Shown in pieces: positions 59,831 through 64,000 of a stretch of DNA of 64,000 bases; the stretch's first letter is position 1, and each line of letters starts with the position of its first letter. The position numbers and the translations under genes are program-made. The notes beneath the pieces were generated by a model. It was not told where the DNA came from, did not search any database, and saw only the letters and a list, made by a program, of their open reading frames with translations. The DNA lies in NCBI GenBank assembly GCA_004296775.1, contig RHGE01000028.1, positions 1 to 64,000 of the forward strand. The letters are read 5' to 3'. Origin of the DNA: Marinilabiliaceae bacterium JC017 (GTDB lineage Bacteria > Bacteroidota > Bacteroidia > Bacteroidales > Marinilabiliaceae).

Positions 59831-61843
59831 ATGGCACTTACATTTTTCGAATTTCAGCTAAAAGGAGGAATAGTGGTAGCTATTGCTGTGCTAATTTATG
59901 TTTTGCTTTTGGCAAACGATAGTTTCTTCCACCGTAACAGGGTGTGGTTGCTTAGCAGCCTTTTTATACCATGGATTGTCCCATTGATGGCCATGCCTGG
60001 TTGGGTGAAGGGATTGTTATTTGGAGCAGAAGAAAAAGTAAATAACACGGCGCTTCTTTTAATGGCTGATCACTCCAATCAAATCTCGGTGACAGAAGTA
60101 GCAGGTAGTTCTTTTTCCTGGGAATTGGCAGGTTTATGTTTTTATATTTTCATCAGTTGTGTGTTATTGATTCGGTTGATATGGGGATATCGTTATATCA
60201 ACCGGTTAAAGCAGCAGGCAGAAACGAAAACTTATAAAGGTTATCGGGTAGTTGTTTTACCGGATGAACAGATGAGTCCGTTCTCTTTTTTTCGTACTAT
60301 TTGCATTCCCAAAGGGTTGGAAAAAAGAGATGATAAAAGCCTGATTCTTGAACATGAGAAATTACATTGTGCCCAATGGCACTCCGTTGATCTTTCCCTG
60401 TCCGAATGGTTATTGATTATTCATTGGTGGAATCCGTTTGCCTGGTGGCTGCGAAAACTAATTGCCCAAAACCATGAATTTTGTGTTGACAACGCCATGT
60501 TAAAGCAAACTTCCGAACCAAAGAGCTATCAATATTCATTAGTTAATTTATTACCAGGGGGTAAACGTCTGCAATTGGTTAATAACTTTAATCAAAGTCT
60601 TACTAAAAAACGAATTGTCATGATGAATAAAGCAAATACAAACAGATATATCGGTTGGTTAAAAGGAATATTGGTAATGCCATTAATAGCATTGATTCTA
60701 TTGGCCTTTACCAATCCGGATAAAACAATGAATGATGATCTAAAGAAAGATAAAGTAGAGGCCATTAAAAATATGCAGGAGCTTCGTAGTTATATTGCCC
60801 GTCATGTGAAATATCCTATTGAAGCAAGAAAATCTAAACAGGAAGGGGAAGTAGTGGCACACTTTTTAATTAATCAGAAAGGGCAACCTGATAAACCGGT
60901 ATTGGGAAAAGCTACAGGAGATAATGTGGTAGTAGTTGATGAATTAATGGTTGTTGGTTATGATGTGGTTGGCAAAACATCAAAAAATATCACTAACGAA
61001 CCAGGAAAGTCCAATAAGCTGTTTGATAAGGAAGTGTATCGAATGTTAGAAGGATTACCTGCTTTCGTAGATCAAAATCTCATGGGTAAAACATTGGAGG
61101 TGAAACTTTCTTTTCGTTTGTTGGAAAAAGAAAATAGTAAGCATCCTATCTATTATCTCGATGGAGAACAAGTATCTGCTAAAATAATTGGATTAATGGA
61201 TCCGGATAAGATTGAAAGTATGGTACATTTAAATAAAGATGTTGCTGTTAAAAATTATGGAGATAAGGCAAGTGATGGTGTTATAAGAGTTGTAACAAAA
61301 TCCCGGGTGCATAACAAAAACGGGTTCATTATCAATAAGGATGTTAACGAGGATAGTCCTTTATATATAGTGGATGGAGTAGAGATGGATGATATTTCTG
61401 AAATAGATCCAAACAATATTCAATATATTAATGTCCTGAAAGATAAAAAAGCTGTTGAATTATATGGAAAGAAAGGAAAAAATGGGGTGATAGTTGTTTC
61501 CTTAAAGAAAAAATCAACCGTTTCTAATGCTAAACCTTTAATAGATGAAAATGGTGATTTCTCATACATGGCTACTGATAGTGTTATAACGAATACTGAT
61601 CAAATGGAATTATTTGGTAATCAAATTGACCTGTCAGGAATGCCTCGTGAAAAACAACCTCTCTATTTTATCGGAGATAAAGAGATTACCAGCGCTGATA
61701 TGGAAGCATTAAATGTTAATGATATTAAATTTGTTACGGTATTGAAAGATGAATCAGCCGTTGAAAAATATGGTGAGCGCGCTAAGAATGGAGTTGTGAT
61801 TATTGAAGTGAAAGCATCCGGAGAAGAAATTAAGTATTTTTAG
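59831..61843 (+). CDS. BlaR1-like M56 protease with SusC-plug-like repeats
   Basis: The start at ATG 59831 is two bases after the repressor stop. The 670-residue protein has TM helices near 9-29, 38-58, 100-122 and 280-298. The M56 zinc protease motif is HEKLH (His175, Glu176, His179), the sensor-protease type that inactivates BlaI. A TonB-C-like region follows (about 315-430), including VDELMVVGYD, similar to the linker of SusC receptors. Three repeats resembling the receptor plug then occur, near 437-492 (YYLDGEQ ... GVIRVVTK), 508-563 (LYIVDGVEM ... GVIVVSLKK) and 609-668 (LYFIGDKEI ... GVVIIEVK). No penicillin-binding sensor is present. Confidence 0.88.
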   Translation: MALTFFEFQLKGGIVVAIAVLIYVLLLANDSFFHRNRVWLLSSLFIPWIVPLMAMPGWVKGLLFGAEEKVNNTALLLMADHSNQISVTEVAGSSFSWELAGLCFYIFISCVLLIRLIWGYRYINRLKQQAETKTYKGYRVVVLPDEQMSPFSFFRTICIPKGLEKRDDKSLILEHEKLHCAQWHSVDLSLSEWLLIIHWWNPFAWWLRKLIAQNHEFCVDNAMLKQTSEPKSYQYSLVNLLPGGKRLQLVNNFNQSLTKKRIVMMNKANTNRYIGWLKGILVMPLIALILLAFTNPDKTMNDDLKKDKVEAIKNMQELRSYIARHVKYPIEARKSKQEGEVVAHFLINQKGQPDKPVLGKATGDNVVVVDELMVVGYDVVGKTSKNITNEPGKSNKLFDKEVYRMLEGLPAFVDQNLMGKTLEVKLSFRLLEKENSKHPIYYLDGEQVSAKIIGLMDPDKIESMVHLNKDVAVKNYGDKASDGVIRVVTKSRVHNKNGFIINKDVNEDSPLYIVDGVEMDDISEIDPNNIQYINVLKDKKAVELYGKKGKNGVIVVSLKKKSTVSNAKPLIDENGDFSYMATDSVITNTDQMELFGNQIDLSGMPREKQPLYFIGDKEITSADMEALNVNDIKFVTVLKDESAVEKYGERAKNGVVIIEVKASGEEIKYF

Positions 61844-61875
61844 TAATAGCAAAAGATAATTGTTTGATATAAAAG

Positions 61876-61907
61876 AAATCCCGATACCTTTTAAAGTATC
61901 GGGATTT
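61876..61907. terminator. Bidirectional terminator
   Basis: AAATCCCGATAC and GTATCGGGATTT form a perfect 12-bp stem with an 8-nt loop, between the convergent BlaR1-like and M1 peptidase genes. Confidence 0.9.
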
Positions 61908-61949
61908 CTTATTCTATATTTTCCCTGGTAAAATGGATTGTTGTTGGCT

Positions 61950-64000
61950 CTATAGGTATTTCCGTTTTATGGTATAAGCCCGGGAGACCGGATTAATGGC
62001 CTGCAGAATTTTAAGTTTCAGATGCGGCGGATAATCGGGATGGTTGTTGAGAAAATCTGTGGCGATTTCAAGTGCCTCCTGTGAGCTATGCCCCCTAAAT
62101 GAGCTGTTGAGCCAGCCGATAGGAAAGAAAATATCACCGGTGGTTTGTATCTCTTCCAGCATCTGTAATGTCTTGGGCAGATATTTAACAGACGAGGAGG
62201 TGCGTAAAGGATGATGCAGGTAACTAAGGGCTTTAGCAACCCATTTCTCCTTGGCTCGATTGGCAGGATCGGATAAACTGACAAAGAAACTGTCACGGGC
62301 TGTTTCCGAAGCTGAAAGTGCCGGCTGTATAAAAGCAAGCATATGAATCAAATTATCATCTTTCAATTCCTCCATTAATAATTCCATGGCCGGTGTAGCC
62401 TGTGGACTGGATTTAACAGCCAATTGACAGACCATTTCTATGCGATCTTTTTCCGAGAATTTCAGATTCTTAATTTTTTCTTCTTTATTGCAGAGAGCAG
62501 TAATATGATTCAGGCTTTCTTGTGTTTCAGTAATATCCAACCATGTATTAAAAATGGTTTTCTTCAGGCTTTTATCAGTCTCCTTTTGAAGGCGGCTCAT
62601 TAATTGTTGTTCAAGTTTGGGCGACCACTTTGCACGGGTGCTTTCCGGTAATAAATGCCAATACACATGAGAGAGGTAACGGCCATAGAGACCTACCAGT
62701 AATTTCTCAGGATCTTCTTCAATGCCCTTTACCAGGTATTGGGCAAAGTCATCCGGCGCAATGTTTCCATCCATTAGGTTTTCATAGAGATTAATACATA
62801 GACGGCCCCTGAGAAGTTCATTTTTCAGAGTCAGGAAATGGGTGAGCCAATAATCAGTCTGTTGAGCGGTCATATGCATCAGACCATAACCCCGTTCATC
62901 GGCTGGCCAAATGAGAGCAGGCGTGTCGAAAGGCAGAGAAGTGGTTTGTTGGGCTTCAAAATAGTCTTGTTCATGTAACATGCTGTCTTGCCAGACAGTT
63001 AGTTTTTGTGGCCAGAAAGGAGCATGGTTGCCGCTGAGATTATATTCCGGGTGTTGCTTGAGAATCCAGGTGCCGGGTTTGTCCTCTGAAGGAGCGAAAC
63101 CAATAACTGGCCGTCCGGGTTCATACACCCAGGTCTGGCTCCAATTTTTCAAATCCAGCTCCGATGAGTTGTTAAGTATATCAATAAGTACATCCCATGA
63201 GGCATTACCGTAAGCATAGTGCTTTAAATACTCTTGTAAACCGTTTTGTAGTTTCTTTTCACCGGTCAGCTTTTCTAACTGGTTCATCACAATTGGAGCT
63301 TTGTGATAGATGATGGCTCCATACAGGGTGCCGGCATTTTTTAGATTTGCCAGTTGCTGATCAATGGGATTGGCGCCCGGTGTGCGATCCACTGAATAGG
63401 CCGCAGGGAAATGAGCTAGCAAAAAACGAAGTTGGTGATTCATATCAGGAAACCAGGGTTGGGTAATCTTATCGGCCATAAAATTAGCAAACACCTCTTT
63501 GAGCCATACCTCTTCAAACCAGGGCATGGTGACCAGGTCGCCAAACCACATGTGGGAGGTTTCGTGGGCAATGAGGTTGGCACGTCCCAATTCACTCTCC
63601 CGGGTAGGCGTTTCATCCAATAGCAACAACTCTTCCCGGTAATAGGTAGCCCCCGGATGCTCCATGCCGCCAAACTGGAAGGAAGGAATCAAAACCAGGT
63701 TATAGATTTGAAACGGGTAGGTGACATTTGTGTAATCTTCAAGCCAATCCAATGATTGCGTTACCTGGTCAAAAATCAGGTCGATGTTACGATTGAGTTT
63801 AACCGTGTCATCACAGAGATGATACAGGCCAATTTTCTGATTTTTCCATTGGTGTTCAATCTTTTTAAATGGTCCGGCAGCAAAAGCCCATAGATAGGTG
63901 CTGATGGGTTGCGATGAGCCAAATGTAATGGTCTTCACAGCATCTTCTACCTGGATTATCTCTTCCGGACCGTTGGCAATACCATCCCATTTGGATGGAA
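61950..64000 (-). CDS. M1-family aminopeptidase, 5' end outside the window
   Basis: The frame stays open to the right edge (reading PSKWDGIANGPEEIIQ before the first candidate start at 63938), so the gene is partial. The M1 gluzincin zinc motif is HETSHMWFGD; the third ligand Glu is in WLKEVFANF, where most members have NEGFA. The exopeptidase loop reads GGMEHPGA instead of the usual GAMEN/GGMEN. It probably removes N-terminal residues from peptides. The C-terminal half is a helical ERAP-like domain. About 680 residues are visible. Cellular location cannot be judged because the N-terminus is missing. Confidence 0.93.
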   Translation of the reverse strand, partial: PSKWDGIANGPEEIIQVEDAVKTITFGSSQPISTYLWAFAAGPFKKIEHQWKNQKIGLYHLCDDTVKLNRNIDLIFDQVTQSLDWLEDYTNVTYPFQIYNLVLIPSFQFGGMEHPGATYYREELLLLDETPTRESELGRANLIAHETSHMWFGDLVTMPWFEEVWLKEVFANFMADKITQPWFPDMNHQLRFLLAHFPAAYSVDRTPGANPIDQQLANLKNAGTLYGAIIYHKAPIVMNQLEKLTGEKKLQNGLQEYLKHYAYGNASWDVLIDILNNSSELDLKNWSQTWVYEPGRPVIGFAPSEDKPGTWILKQHPEYNLSGNHAPFWPQKLTVWQDSMLHEQDYFEAQQTTSLPFDTPALIWPADERGYGLMHMTAQQTDYWLTHFLTLKNELLRGRLCINLYENLMDGNIAPDDFAQYLVKGIEEDPEKLLVGLYGRYLSHVYWHLLPESTRAKWSPKLEQQLMSRLQKETDKSLKKTIFNTWLDITETQESLNHITALCNKEEKIKNLKFSEKDRIEMVCQLAVKSSPQATPAMELLMEELKDDNLIHMLAFIQPALSASETARDSFFVSLSDPANRAKEKWVAKALSYLHHPLRTSSSVKYLPKTLQMLEEIQTTGDIFFPIGWLNSSFRGHSSQEALEIATDFLNNHPDYPPHLKLKILQAINPVSRAYTIKRKYL

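Noticed and set aside
59455-61843. Beta-lactam resistance operon
   Set aside because: No beta-lactamase gene or penicillin-binding sensor domain is present; only the repressor/protease pair is similar.

Overview
The window is chromosomal DNA of a Bacteroidota member, most likely a Bacteroidales/Marinilabiliales-type anaerobe or facultative anaerobe. The support is a SusC/SusD pair with an ECF sigma/FecR regulator, TAnnTTTG-type -7 promoter elements, DUF4251, STN-domain TonB receptors, a propeller-type sensor kinase and a GH109-type enzyme. No rRNA, tRNA, insertion sequence, phage or CRISPR array was found.

Layout. 0-2 kb: a repeat element, gapA and a tiny lipoprotein. 2-9 kb: a NarL-type two-component pair, then a tight five-gene operon for a heterodisulfide-reductase-like electron-transfer complex (HdrC, HdrB, HdrA-like, ferredoxin, and a membrane DsrM/DsrK-like fusion). 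9-19 kb: four tandem chemoreceptors with diverged Cache sensors and homogenised signalling halves. 19-27 kb: a helical unknown, a DnaQ-like exonuclease, two tandem outer-membrane-barrel paralogues, a pRiA4b ORF-3-like protein and a large sortilin/BNR propeller protein. 27-32 kb: histidine catabolism (hutI, ftcD) divergent from a YfcC-type carrier. 33-49 kb: a secreted GH2 beta-galactosidase, a Nudix hydrolase, a NicO/UreH-like transporter, a 1153-residue propeller sensor kinase, DUF4251, an LpxR-like lipase, an EamA transporter, a TruC-like pseudouridine synthase, a YitT protein and a GNAT-like protein. 49-57.4 kb: a polysaccharide-utilisation locus (ECF sigma, FecR, SusC, SusD, GH109-like). 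57.4-59.4 kb: 2 kb without genes, full of repeats. 59.4-62 kb: a BlaI/BlaR1-like pair. The right edge cuts an M1-type aminopeptidase.

The most unusual content is non-coding. Four intergenic minisatellites at about 20.2, 32.6, 46.3 and 58.1 kb share a basic 21-nt period (42 = 2 x 21 in two of them), and three chemoreceptor 3' regions carry heptamer tandem repeats. A dispersed element of about 100-220 bp occurs in at least five places and folds into two successive hairpins; paired-base changes between copies suggest selection for structure. The four chemoreceptor genes share a conserved block of about 35 nt at an almost constant distance (about 97-104 nt) upstream of their start codons. The BlaR1-like protease has a C-terminal region built of three repeats resembling the plug motif of SusC-type receptors.

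All functional names rest on motif recognition by eye; no database search was run.
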